Source of the DNA: a virus
Length of the DNA: 64,000 bases
Strand: one strand, 5' to 3'
IMG/VR virus record: IMGVR_UViG_3300046003_006038
Coordinates: 64,001-128,000 of that record
Shown one piece after another: positions 22,239 to 29,246 of the stretch. How positions within the stretch are numbered: position 1 is the first letter of the stretch; the number at the start of each line of letters is the position of its first letter. A program made the position numbers and the translations under genes. A model generated the notes under the pieces. The model searched no databases and was not told the DNA's origin. It worked only from the letters and a program-made list of their open reading frames with translations.

Positions 22239-22916
22239 TTATTTTTCAGAATATTTCCAAATAAATCCTCCTGCGCTCTTTACCTTACCTTTACAACAAG
22301 CATTTATATTAGCTGCATCTATGTTTAATCTCCTAGAAGCTTCGGCTCCTGAGTTCCATGCTTGTAACAGTGTTCCTGCTTTACTGAATTGTGCTATCGG
22401 TTTTGTGTTCCTTTTATTCTTTTCAGATACATCTGGCCTCTTTACTCCCTTATTTCCGTTAGCAATTCCCTTATTCCAAGGTGCTTTCCCTTTAGCTGCC
22501 AGGTTAGGAACTCCTTTCAGTGGGCTTGGCCTACCTTTTAGCGGACTAGTCTTTCCTGTTAGTAGTTCTGCATTTGCTATACTTTTTTCTATTTTTAACC
22601 TCTCATATACCCTTGTGCTAACCTTATACAATCTCGACTGTGTTTTACTATGTCTAAAGACCATTTGCCAGGCAGCATGTTTTAACTTATATTCCTTAGG
22701 GTAAATTTCTACAAGAAGTAGGTGTGCTAAAAAATGCTCTCTCGCTGTTAGGAGCACTATGTTTGGATGCGTCCTCCATTGTGTTGTTTCACCTTCTCCT
22801 CCCATACATTTTGGAATGATGTGGTGTCTTTCGTAATAGGCTCCACTTTTTTCTTTTGTCCTGTTCTCTCTCTTTGCTCGATCAATTATTTGATCATAAA
22901 TTCTTTGGTAATTCAT
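22239..22916 (-). CDS. HNH homing endonuclease with structured RNA leader
   Basis: MNYQRIYDQIIDRAKRENRT, then YYERHHIIPKCMGG, VLLTAREHFLAHLLLVEIYP: an HNH nuclease core (HH...N/T...H). The middle is Lys/Pro-rich (KTSPLKGRPSPLKG, NKGIANGNKGVKRP; NUMOD3-like) and the end SGAEASRRLNIDAANINACC plus GGFIWKYSEK is a DNA-binding segment. The closest relative in the window is at 41471-42058, and both are preceded by the same unusual RNA element. The gene interrupts an operon between a phosphoesterase and an unknown gene, as homing genes do. Confidence 0.88.
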   Translation of the reverse strand: MNYQRIYDQIIDRAKRENRTKEKSGAYYERHHIIPKCMGGEGETTQWRTHPNIVLLTAREHFLAHLLLVEIYPKEYKLKHAAWQMVFRHSKTQSRLYKVSTRVYERLKIEKSIANAELLTGKTSPLKGRPSPLKGVPNLAAKGKAPWNKGIANGNKGVKRPDVSEKNKRNTKPIAQFSKAGTLLQAWNSGAEASRRLNIDAANINACCKGKVKSAGGFIWKYSEK

Positions 22917-22920
22917 AATA

Positions 22921-23012
22921 AAAAAAGCTATGGCTTTCGAGGTGGATGTCTCTACTTGCCTATAGCTTTAGTTGATATTTTCAGTATATATGTAGCATCC
23001 ACTCTACATATA
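22921..23012 (-). ncRNA. Kissing-loop RNA element, copy A, before the HNH gene
   Basis: Read on the minus strand. P1: UAUAUGUAG/CUACAUAUA with loop AGUGGAUG. P2: AAAGCUAU and GGC pairing with GCC and AUAGCUUU around one bulged A. Inside P2 lies an AAGUA/GAAA internal loop of the loop E (sarcin-ricin) kind, then P3 GAG/CUC with loop ACAUCCAC. Loop 1 GUGGAUG is complementary to loop 2 CAUCCAC over 7 bp. A U-run follows P2, 5 bases before AUG. Compensated changes in copy B (42062-42154) support every helix except P1. Confidence 0.75.
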
Positions 23013-23018
23013 TAAATA
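23011..23018 (-). promoter_or_regulatory. Late-promoter-like CTATTTATA motif
   Basis: ACTATTTATATATGTAG overlaps the 5' side of RNA element P1. Confidence 0.4.
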
Positions 23019-23046
23019 GTAACTTTTTATGGAAAACACTGTTTAT

Positions 23047-23697
23047 TTACACTTCAACCTCGTGATGATCTTTAGGAAGTGAAGACTTTTTAATAGGCCT
23101 GTCTTTAAGTATTTCTACGACTTCATCCATTGATATAGGCTCTAAGCCATTTCCTTCACATCCTACATCCATTGCTCTCCCTTCCATAACTCTAAGATGA
23201 GGAGGTAAGTGTACATGCCCAAAAAGATGCATTACTTTCTGATTCATACTATCCCAGCTAATAATAGGGAAATGCATACATACAAATCTAAATTTTTCTA
23301 CTGTTGCTTTATTAGGATATCTTCTAACATCTAATTTTAGATAATGTTGAACAGATGAAAATAATCTTTGTATATTCTCCTTATTACGGGAGATGTGATC
23401 ATCGTGGTTTCCTAAAACTAAGTGAATGTTTTTACAGTTGATTTGACTTCTGAATTCTTCAATCTTGTCAAATCCTCCAAATGACCAGTCACCTAAGTGG
23501 ATTAAGATATCATCTTCACCGACCATGTTGTTAATGTTATCAACTAGTCTCTGGTTCATATCTTGCAATGAATCAAACTTACGAGCATATCCATCATTCA
23601 CTGACCAGTTTGTAGTAGCACTACAAATGTTCGAGTGTGAGTAATGTGTGTCTGATGTAAAGAACAATTGTTGTCCTTTTTCTAATACTAGTTTCAT
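23047..23697 (-). CDS. Metallophosphoesterase
   Basis: Family motifs are FFTSDTHYSHSNI, LIHLGDWSFGG, LVLGNHDDHI, VCMHFPI and LFGHVHLPPH, so all metal ligands are present. The SDxHxxHxN start is typical of a phage and bacterial phosphoesterase subgroup of about 200 aa. Substrate unknown; roles in nucleotide or RNA-end processing are possible. Not closely similar to the phosphoesterase at 9694. Confidence 0.9.
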   Translation of the reverse strand: MKLVLEKGQQLFFTSDTHYSHSNICSATTNWSVNDGYARKFDSLQDMNQRLVDNINNMVGEDDILIHLGDWSFGGFDKIEEFRSQINCKNIHLVLGNHDDHISRNKENIQRLFSSVQHYLKLDVRRYPNKATVEKFRFVCMHFPIISWDSMNQKVMHLFGHVHLPPHLRVMEGRAMDVGCEGNGLEPISMDEVVEILKDRPIKKSSLPKDHHEVEV

Positions 23698-23698
23698 T

Positions 23699-23941
23699 TT
23701 ATTCCTCTATATTAACTGGAAATAACATATTTCCTTTTATTGATATTTTTCTACTTGCCAGGAGATCTATTTCTAGGTCTGCACTGTATAATGCTCTTTT
23801 AGTAACCTCTACATCCATTGTTACTGTCTTTTCGTTTATTTTACTTACAGTACCTATTCGTACATAAGTAAATCCATTTTCATTTCTAGAGTATCCGTAT
23901 CGCTGACCTATTTGGATCTCTATTCCTAATGCGTCTTTCAT
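23699..23941 (-). CDS. Unknown 80-aa protein, SH3-like barrel predicted
   Basis: Starts MKDALGIEIQIGQRYGYSRN. Alternating short strands (YVRIGTVSKINEKTVTMDVE) suggest a small beta-barrel. Function unknown. Confidence 0.65.
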   Translation of the reverse strand: MKDALGIEIQIGQRYGYSRNENGFTYVRIGTVSKINEKTVTMDVEVTKRALYSADLEIDLLASRKISIKGNMLFPVNIEE

Positions 23942-23946
23942 AGCTA

Positions 23947-24393
23947 CTACCCTACTATTTCAGTTAACATTGCTGTAATTACTGAGTATTGATTCATATA
24001 CTCGTCATATTCCTCTTTAGTGATCTTAATCATTTCTCTTAAATCTTCTTTAGAGAAACTATCATGAGTAGTGTTAGGTTTAAATGTTCTGTAGAATATA
24101 TCTCTTTCTGAAAATGATAATTTACTTCCTTTGGCATAATATACTAATGACCAGTCCGTACATCTTTCAGTTCGTGTTATCTCCTTTATATGATAAACGT
24201 TTAATGTTTTACCAAACATATGTTCTTTATCAATAACTTTTAAATATGTGTCAGCAAACTCTTCCTTAATTTGATTAAAATCGTCTACTTCTTTTTGTTC
24301 AGCAATACGTCTATCATTTTCAATTGCTTCTCTTAATTGAGCAATTGTTAAATTCTGATCATATTTTGCTATAATTTCTAATATTCTACTCAT
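23947..24393 (-). CDS. Unknown 148-aa protein
   Basis: Starts MSRILEIIAKYDQNLTIAQL. Charged, soluble; N-terminal helical and C-terminal helical parts flank a beta section (WSLVYYAKGSKLSFSERDIF). Function unknown. Confidence 0.65.
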   Translation of the reverse strand: MSRILEIIAKYDQNLTIAQLREAIENDRRIAEQKEVDDFNQIKEEFADTYLKVIDKEHMFGKTLNVYHIKEITRTERCTDWSLVYYAKGSKLSFSERDIFYRTFKPNTTHDSFSKEDLREMIKITKEEYDEYMNQYSVITAMLTEIVG

Positions 24394-24416
24394 AACATTT
24401 ACTTATTAACTATACC

Positions 24417-24447
24417 TAAATATACGAATAAAAGCCTGCCGAAGCAA
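24417..24447 (-). promoter_or_regulatory. Promoter TTG-N20-TATATTTA fused to a terminator
   Basis: TTG at 24447-24445 and TATATTTA at 24424-24417, 24 bases before the gene starting at 24393. Confidence 0.8.
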
Positions 24448-24456
24448 GCTTTTTGT
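24425..24456 (-). terminator. Hairpin terminator overlapping the promoter
   Basis: Minus strand AAAAAGCTTGC, TTCG tetraloop, GCAGGCTTTTATT. It ends the transcript that contains the candidate RNA at 24481-24778. Confidence 0.7.
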
Positions 24457-24480
24457 TAATTATTTTTTAAAAAATATGTT

Positions 24481-24778
24481 GTCGGGGAGAGAAAGTATAT
24501 AGACGATGTCAAATACTAAATCAAAATCAAAGACCTTCCTCTACCTCAAAGGCAAAGACAAAAACTAAGTCTCTTTTCGATAGCCAATTATCTGTCTAGT
24601 GGTAAAGATTTCTCTTTCTCTATGAGATTTCAGTAACTTGTCTATCTGTTGAGTTCTATCTCAGTTTTATAAAGGTTGTAGTGGAAGCGAAAGATGTAAG
24701 GCATAAAGCCATTTGTCATAGTATGATTAATTAAATCTTATCTTGCTATAATTTATAATAAATCTTCCTACTCCCGAC
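24481..24778 (-). ncRNA. Candidate structured RNA of about 300 nt
   Basis: A 433-bp stretch without a gene. Its ends, GTCGGGAG (24778-24771) and CTCCCCGAC (24489-24481), pair as an 8-bp helix with one bulged base. Inside are local hairpins such as GGC-TTTAT-GCC and TGAG-ATAGAA-CTCA. It is followed by a terminator. Orientation is taken from the surrounding transcript. I do not recognise tmRNA, 6S or RNase P features. Confidence 0.5.
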
Positions 24779-24826
24779 ATAAAACTTTGGGGTATCGGCT
24801 TGTGCTTAGTCCCTCAGTACCATATG

Positions 24827-25021
24827 TTATTTTATTACTTCTACTAAGGTAGGATTAATATACAAATGCATTAATATTCCTGCCTTTTCCGAGTCAAGTC
24901 CTATTATCCAATTCTCATCTAGATTCTTGATATCGTCTTTAGTAATTAAAAAGTCATGTATATACTCACTTTGTTTAAGTATTTCTTGCTTTAATTCTTC
25001 AGATTCAACTAATATTTTCAT
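24827..25021 (-). CDS. Unknown 64-aa acidic protein
   Basis: Starts MKILVESEELKQEILKQSEY. Upstream neighbour of the candidate RNA and in the same transcript. Function unknown. Confidence 0.6.
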   Translation of the reverse strand: MKILVESEELKQEILKQSEYIHDFLITKDDIKNLDENWIIGLDSEKAGILMHLYINPTLVEVIK

Positions 25022-25022
25022 A

Positions 25023-25934
25023 TTATTTTAAATTTTTCAAAAACATATCAATTACAGACTGGAATCTAGCATCAACATCAATTTTCATATTAGCTGCTTC
25101 TTTGATTCTTTCTTGACGTTTTGCTTCAAACTCATTAGAAGCTTTTCTAAAATCAGCTCTCCATTTCTCTAACGCTGCATTATAGTCAGCATCTTGTTTG
25201 CCGTTTACTTCATTCAATTCAGCTTGAATCTGTGCTCTCTCATTAGCAATACGAGCATTTTCAGTTGTTACTGAGTTCTTTACTTTAGATTTAAAGTAAT
25301 TAACTTTTTGCTCATAGTTTCTATGAAGACCGGCTAACTCTTCGTGAATTGCAAGCAACTCTTCTGAGGTGTGGTGAATAGAAACTTTCATAGGAGTTTT
25401 CTTTCCTACTTCAATTTCCATAAACTCTAAAGTCTTAATGGTAGGTAATTCACTTCTTAATTTATCCAATTTACCTCCTTTGTGGATAAATTGTCCAATA
25501 TGTGAAGCGTAAGCTTCTGCTTCTAAGTATTCGTTATACTCTGCTGTAGTCAATTGAGACCATCCCCATTCCTCATCTACTGAAAAAGGTAAAACTTTAG
25601 TTACAGCTTTAGGTTTTTCTGGAGCTAGTACGGTATAGTCAAAGTCCTCAAATTGAACATCTTTGATTAAAGAATCTTTAGCTTTGATGTTCTCCATCAA
25701 GAATGCTTGAGTGGCAGATAATCTTGCTTTCTCAATTAATAATTCTACTACGTTTGCTGGAATTGGATTTCCCTGAGTCTCAGTATAAGTCTCCTCTCCT
25801 ATTTTTAATACTTTGGAAACGTTATTGATATCAGCCAATTTTGCTGTAATATCTTTTGAACGTTGATTGCACAAATTTGAGATTGATTGTGCTTGAGACA
25901 TTGATAACCCTTTTGTAGATAACGAATTTTTCAT
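25023..25934 (-). CDS. Unknown 303-aa coiled-coil protein
   Basis: Starts MKNSLSTKGLSMSQAQSISN. Residues from about 190 to 295 are mostly charged helix (ENARIANERAQIQAELNEVN, KWRADFRKASNEFEAKRQER), likely a coiled coil. The middle has EEWGWSQLTTAEYNEYLEAE. No enzymatic motif; a scaffold-like role is possible. Confidence 0.75.
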   Translation of the reverse strand: MKNSLSTKGLSMSQAQSISNLCNQRSKDITAKLADINNVSKVLKIGEETYTETQGNPIPANVVELLIEKARLSATQAFLMENIKAKDSLIKDVQFEDFDYTVLAPEKPKAVTKVLPFSVDEEWGWSQLTTAEYNEYLEAEAYASHIGQFIHKGGKLDKLRSELPTIKTLEFMEIEVGKKTPMKVSIHHTSEELLAIHEELAGLHRNYEQKVNYFKSKVKNSVTTENARIANERAQIQAELNEVNGKQDADYNAALEKWRADFRKASNEFEAKRQERIKEAANMKIDVDARFQSVIDMFLKNLK

Positions 25935-25949
25935 AACTATGATTTTTAT

Positions 25950-26165
25950 TTAATTATTTCTATATGTTTTTACTGGTTCTTTTAATGGAAATTCTGGGTT
26001 GTCAATAAAACCTAAGAATATACAATTCCTTCTTTTTCCTTTAACATCACAAAATCTCCAATCTGTTGTAAGATCTATATTAGATAGATCGCCCATAAAT
26101 AGCCTAGTATGTGTTGTCCATGCTAATTGCTCTTTTACTTCAATACTAAATACAGACCAGACCAT
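25950..26165 (-). CDS. Unknown 71-aa protein
   Basis: Starts MVWSVFSIEVKEQLAWTTHT; basic motif DVKGKRRNCIFLG. Directly downstream of the promoter at 26183-26213. Function unknown. Confidence 0.6.
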   Translation of the reverse strand: MVWSVFSIEVKEQLAWTTHTRLFMGDLSNIDLTTDWRFCDVKGKRRNCIFLGFIDNPEFPLKEPVKTYRNN

Positions 26166-26182
26166 ATTACCTTTATTTTTAT

Positions 26183-26213
26183 TTAATATAAGAAGAAAGG
26201 TTCAGGTTTCCAA
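26183..26213 (-). promoter_or_regulatory. Promoter TTG-N20-TATATTAA fused to a hairpin
   Basis: TTG at 26213-26211 and TATATTAA at 26190-26183, 18 bases before the start at 26165. Confidence 0.75.
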
Positions 26214-26222
26214 ACCTTTCTC
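26193..26222 (-). terminator. Hairpin overlapping the promoter
   Basis: Minus strand GAAAGGTT, 10-base loop, AACCTTTC (8 bp perfect) followed by TTCTT. Weaker U-run than the other units, so termination is less sure. Confidence 0.5.
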
Positions 26223-26232
26223 CGAATATTTC

Positions 26233-26466
26233 TTATTGGTGATGCTTGATATACCTCCCATGTTTGTCTACTCTGACATTCATTCTTGTTAAATCAAAAT
26301 ACCAATTGTTAAACTTACCCAAGCTTGATTTTTGTCTTGCTTGTAGGTTTGCAGATTTTTCTGCTTCTTCTCGTCCGTTCTCTGTTGTTTCAACAAAAAA
26401 CGTGGGAGCCTGAACACCAGTCATGCTGGTTGGGACTACTCTCCAAATTCTCAATTTCTGAGTCAT
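26233..26466 (-). CDS. Unknown 77-aa basic protein
   Basis: Starts MTQKLRIWRVVPTSMTGVQA; strand-rich start then a basic helix (EEAEKSANLQARQKSSLGKF). It follows the tRNA array. Function unknown. Confidence 0.6.
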   Translation of the reverse strand: MTQKLRIWRVVPTSMTGVQAPTFFVETTENGREEAEKSANLQARQKSSLGKFNNWYFDLTRMNVRVDKHGRYIKHHQ

Positions 26467-26531
26467 AAGTTAGCTAACAGCTAACCTACATTGGAGTTGA
26501 AGGAATTGACCTCATATTGGATAAAATTTTG

Positions 26532-26605
26532 TGGTCCATGCAGGACTCGAACCTGCGACCTTCTCGTTATGAGCGAGCTGCTCTAACCGTCTGAGCTAAA
26601 AGACC
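26532..26605 (-). tRNA. tRNA-Met or tRNA-Ile2 (CAT)
   Basis: Cloverleaf with T-arm GCAGG-TTCGAGT-CCTGC and anticodon loop CTCATAA. No encoded CCA. Confidence 0.9.
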
Positions 26606-26710
26606 AAGTAAACTAAATGTGTTATAAGGCGATTGTGGTCACACTATATAAAGCAGCTTCTTCTTTGTACCCTCTGCAGTGGGTGTCTGGCACCGACATT
26701 TAGTTCTTTG

Positions 26711-26780
26711 TAGCGTAGCGTGGACTCGAACCACCCCCCAAGCTTATGAGACTTAGATGCAACCTTTACACTTTAACGCA
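26711..26780 (-). tRNA. tRNA with CAT anticodon, imperfect acceptor stem
   Basis: Anticodon loop CTCATAA on a TAAGT/GCTTG stem and a normal T-loop, but only four good acceptor pairs (GCGT/ACGC). May be decaying. Confidence 0.55.
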
Positions 26781-26789
26781 GTTTATAAG

Positions 26790-26861
26790 CGGCTCTAGAG
26801 GGAATCGAACCCTCGTCTCCTGGGCGACAACCAAGCATCCATACCACTGGACCATAGAGCC
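26790..26861 (-). tRNA. tRNA-Asp (GTC)
   Basis: Acceptor GGCTCTA/TAGAGCC, anticodon loop TTGTCGC, T-arm GAGGG-TTCGATT-CCCTC. Confidence 0.92.
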
Positions 26862-26917
26862 AAATTTACTTGTCTGTTCCAAGTTGTCAAACCTGTCAAG
26901 AGTCGGTTAAGCTTCAG

Positions 26918-26992
26918 TGGAGACAATGGGAATCGAACCCATCACAAAAACATTGCAAGTGTTTTTCGCCAAGCCTTGGTACATGTGCCCCC
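26918..26992 (-). tRNA. tRNA-Ala (TGC)
   Basis: Acceptor GGGGGCA/TGTCTCC, anticodon stem AAACA/TGTTT with loop CTTGCAA, canonical T-loop. Confidence 0.9.
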
Positions 26993-27104
26993 AATTTACC
27001 TGTCTATTCCAGGTTGTCAAGGTATTGTTATTACGAGTGTACCTTAACCTCGTGTTCACCTTTTTCACACCAGAGGTTGTGAACAATGGCCTTTCTGGTT
27101 TTGT

Positions 27105-27174
27105 ACTGCGTACGGGATTCGAACCCGTGCCTTATCATAGAAAGTGATACGTGTTTACCCCTTCACTAACGCAG
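27105..27174 (-). tRNA. tRNA-Glu (TTC)
   Basis: Acceptor CTGCGT/ACGCAG, anticodon loop CTTTCTA on TATCA/TGATA, T-arm ACGGG-TTCGAAT-CCCGT. Confidence 0.88.
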
Positions 27175-27226
27175 CAGATTGTGGGTATATGTTCATCACA
27201 TATTCTTGGGTTCCCACACACCCTTG

Positions 27227-27300
27227 AGCAATGTACCGGTCTCGAACCGGTCTTATTCCACATTGGAAGTGTGGTGCCATACCTACTAGGCGAACATTGC
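27227..27300 (-). tRNA. tRNA-Gly (TCC)
   Basis: Acceptor GCAATGT/ACATTGC, anticodon stem CCACA/TGTGG with loop CTTCCAA. Confidence 0.92.
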
Positions 27301-27385
27301 AATTGAAGATGAATCTCAGCCTTGTATACTGAATGGATCCTTTAATTTAATCACTAACCCTAGGTGTGATCGAATTCATCTTTTG

Positions 27386-27457
27386 AGCTTCTGCGAGGAA
27401 TCGAACCCCGTTTTCTTGAGTACAAATCAAGTACATTACCATTTATGTTTCAGAAGC
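27386..27457 (-). tRNA. tRNA-Thr (TGT)
   Basis: Acceptor GCTTCTG/CAGAAGC, anticodon stem CTTGA/TCAAG with loop TTTGTAC. Confidence 0.92.
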
Positions 27458-27463
27458 AAATTA

Positions 27464-27530
27464 ATTAGAGCCGGTTCTCGTATCCGTTCTGCAGGTTAGC
27501 CCCTGCTGCTTTACTATAAGCTAACTCTAA
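27464..27530 (-). tRNA. Abnormal tRNA-like gene, anticodon unclear
   Basis: Acceptor TTAGAG/CTCTAA and D-stem GCTT/AAGC pair well, but the D-loop (ATAGTA) has no GG, the T-loop (TACGAGA) is not TTCRA-type, and the anticodon loop GGCTAA has only six bases on GCAGG/CCTGC. Either a degenerate gene or an unusual tRNA. Confidence 0.5.
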
Positions 27531-27535
27531 TTTTG

Positions 27536-27611
27536 TACACCTGGTGGGAGTCGAACCCACAAAATCTTCTGATCCTAAGTCAGACGGCTTTTCCTGTTTG
27601 CCCACAGGTGC
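27536..27611 (-). tRNA. tRNA-Leu-like (TAG), short variable loop
   Basis: Anticodon stem TCTGA/TCAGA with loop CTTAGGA, T-arm GTGGG-TTCGACT-CCCAC. The variable loop is only about seven bases, unlike normal bacterial tRNA-Leu. Confidence 0.85.
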
Positions 27612-27654
27612 AATTTATTTTATCTAATACTTCAATGATCTTATTTCTATACTA

Positions 27655-27685
27655 TAAAGATACGGACTTTATTTCTTTATAGCAA
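27655..27685 (-). promoter_or_regulatory. tRNA-array promoter TTG-N20-TATCTTTA
   Basis: TTG at 27685-27683, TATCTTTA at 27662-27655, just upstream of the tRNA run 27611-26532. Confidence 0.8.
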
Positions 27686-27716
27686 CTTTTTTTCAATTTT
27701 TTTTAATCTTTTTTTG

Positions 27717-27788
27717 AGGTCCTCCAGAGAATCGAACTCTGAATCCTACGGTTTGCAATCGTGGAGCTTTACCATCAGCCTGAGGACC
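27717..27788 (-). tRNA. tRNA-Cys (GCA)
   Basis: Acceptor GGTCCTC/GAGGACC, anticodon loop TTGCAAA, T-arm CAGAG-TTCGATT-CTCTG. Confidence 0.88.
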
Positions 27789-28062
27789 ATTAAAACACAC
27801 ATCCATCAAGATTGGGATAACTTCATACTACACCCCCATTACGAGGATACCCTCACTACTTCAAACAGCCCATTCTGCACTTTATATATTGAGCCTAAGT
27901 AGTTACTCTATTATTCTTCATTATCATACTCAACAAACATAACACCTCTTGATAGTGTTGTAATAATAATCAATATGTTACTAAGTTAGTTACCACTTTT
28001 TACTAAAGTTTTGAACTTTATATTACTTATTTGTCTTTCTATGTGCGCTTATTTCTTATACT
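27789..28062 (-). other. Leader region with no gene seen
   Basis: About 270 bases between the promoter at 28063-28093 and tRNA-Cys. AT-rich, with stops in all frames I checked and no clear tRNA. Probably an untranslated leader or decayed tRNA sequence. Confidence 0.4.
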
Positions 28063-28093
28063 TAAATATACGAACTTTATTTCGTTTCTGCAA
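28063..28093 (-). promoter_or_regulatory. Promoter TTG-N20-TATATTTA
   Basis: TTG at 28093-28091, TATATTTA at 28070-28063; directly follows the HNH gene stop at 28094. Confidence 0.8.
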
Positions 28094-28600
28094 CTAAAAG
28101 AATAAAAATGTTTCCCATTCTTTAGGAATATCTTGAACCTGTCTTAGTAACATTAAATAATGTGGTCGTTTAGGTTCTGGGATGTCTTTTCCATATTCTT
28201 CTAATGTTAAATCTGCTTTTTCATGATTACATGTTCTACAAGCTGTAACTAAATTATCCCATGAATCTTTTCCTCCTTTTGATTGAGGAATGACATGATC
28301 CAATGTTAGTGTTCTTTGATTTGAACTACCACAGTAAACACATTCGTAATTATCTCTCTTATAGACATTTTCTCTATTTAGAGGTACTTTGTGAATATTT
28401 TGTTTAACATAACTAAATACTCTAATGATAGAAGGTTTAAAAATTTCCAATTTTGGATTTACTAAACCAAATGTTTCTGGATGTTCAGCTATTACTTCTG
28501 CATTACCTTTGTAAGAAATCACAAATGCTCTTTCTACTGGTATGATACTTCTGGCGATAAAGCTCGAATCCACTACTAGTGCTTTTTGATACTTACTCAT
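28094..28600 (-). CDS. HNH endonuclease within the tRNA array
   Basis: C-terminal half: YKRDNYECVYCGSSNQRTLT, then LDHVIPQSKGGKDSWDNLVT and ACRTCNHEKAD. These are the zinc CxxC pairs and the D-H-V-I-P...N...H active site of McrA-like HNH nucleases. The N-terminal half (KALVVDSSFIARSIIPVERA) is typical of a free-standing family widely found in Bacteroidota chromosomes. Unlike the other endonuclease genes it has no TATTTATAATAAA motif upstream, so it may be a resident gene rather than a homing one. Confidence 0.88.
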   Translation of the reverse strand: MSKYQKALVVDSSFIARSIIPVERAFVISYKGNAEVIAEHPETFGLVNPKLEIFKPSIIRVFSYVKQNIHKVPLNRENVYKRDNYECVYCGSSNQRTLTLDHVIPQSKGGKDSWDNLVTACRTCNHEKADLTLEEYGKDIPEPKRPHYLMLLRQVQDIPKEWETFLFF

Positions 28601-28633
28601 GATTTACTTTTTTTAATGAAACAATATATTTTG

Positions 28634-28704
28634 TGGAGTATTTGGGACTCGAACCCAGGCCTTGCAGCGTCTACTGCCTGCACATCCACTTGTGCTTTTA
28701 CCCC
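28634..28704 (-). tRNA. Abnormal tRNA-like gene, 6-base anticodon loop
   Basis: Acceptor GGGGTAA/ATACTCC (with G-U), D-arm GCAC-AAGTGGAT-GTGC and a TTCGAGT T-loop are fine, but the anticodon stem GCAG/CTGC encloses only TAGACG. The decoding identity cannot be read. Confidence 0.55.
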
Positions 28705-28775
28705 AATTTCTTCAGGAGAAACTGGTAAGGGGTAACCTAACGGAATTTAATCCTTACTTTGTTCTCCGTCTTCTG

Positions 28776-28846
28776 CGCGAACCCGAGGAATCGAACCTCG
28801 CCATGACAGTTTTGGAGACCGCACCGACACCTTGTCTGTGGAACGC
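28776..28846 (-). tRNA. tRNA-Trp (CCA)
   Basis: Anticodon stem GCGGT/ACTGT with loop CTCCAAA, T-arm CGAGG-TTCGATT-CCTCG. Two T-T mismatches in the acceptor. Anticodon CCA means it does not read TGA. Confidence 0.82.
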
Positions 28847-28934
28847 ATTTGTGGGTAGGATCAGTTGCGCATCTGCCTACCGAGACCATCAATTTAAAAT
28901 AAGACTTCATATTTCAGTGATCAATGACACCTTG

Positions 28935-29006
28935 AACCCATACCTGGACTCGAACCAGGACTGAAACGTTAGAAGCGTTTAGTTCTTCCGATTAAACTAT
29001 ACGGGC
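28935..29006 (-). tRNA. tRNA-Arg (TCT)
   Basis: Acceptor GCCCGTA/TATGGGT, anticodon stem AAACG/CGTTT with loop CTTCTAA. Confidence 0.92.
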
Positions 29007-29011
29007 AGTTG

Positions 29012-29083
29012 AGGTCTTAGTAGGAGTCGAACCTACGTTCTATCGTTCGTAGCGATAAGTTTTTCCAATTAAACTATAAGACC
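29012..29083 (-). tRNA. tRNA-Arg (ACG)
   Basis: Acceptor GGTCTTA/TAAGACC, loop CTACGAA. The 5' half is close to the neighbouring tRNA-Arg (TCT), suggesting duplication. Confidence 0.92.
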
Positions 29084-29089
29084 AATTGT

Positions 29090-29160
29090 ATCCCTGACTG
29101 GAGTCGAACCAGCAGCTTACGAGGCTTAAACTCGTTGTGTTTACCATTTCACCACAGGGA
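29090..29160 (-). tRNA. tRNA-Leu-like (TAA), short variable loop
   Basis: Anticodon stem ACGAG/CTCGT with loop TTTAAGC; variable loop about five bases instead of the long arm usual for Leu. Confidence 0.85.
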
Positions 29161-29167
29161 TGTTTTT

Positions 29168-29240
29168 GGGTGTAAGGACGGTACCGCCCCGTCTTCTCAA
29201 GATTCACAGTCTTGCACTTCACTAAAAAGCTTCGAACACC
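29168..29240 (-). tRNA. tRNA-His-like (GTG) without normal T-loop
   Basis: Anticodon stem CAAGA/TCTTG with loop CTGTGAA; acceptor GGTGT/ACACC. The T-stem GACGG/CCGTC closes GGCGGTA instead of TTCRANN, and the D-loop lacks a GG. Confidence 0.7.
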
Positions 29241-29246
29241 ATATTG

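Noticed and set aside
22321-22704. Plus-strand 127-aa frame over the HNH gene
   Set aside because: Antisense shadow of a Lys/Pro-rich section; the HNH frame is conserved with the paralog.
22921-23012. HEARO/omegaRNA of an IscB system
   Set aside because: The RNA is shorter with a different fold, and the ORF is a small HNH protein without RuvC motifs.
24508-24570. Plus-strand 20-codon frame MSNTKSKSKTFLYLKGKDKN, or a tmRNA tag
   Set aside because: Very short, on the opposite strand to everything else, with no Ala-rich tag ending and no tRNA-like ends.
27464-27530. Amber suppressor tRNA (CTA in the anticodon loop)
   Set aside because: The loop is six bases, lacks T33, and the T- and D-loops are abnormal; long genes show no in-frame TAG pattern that would need it.
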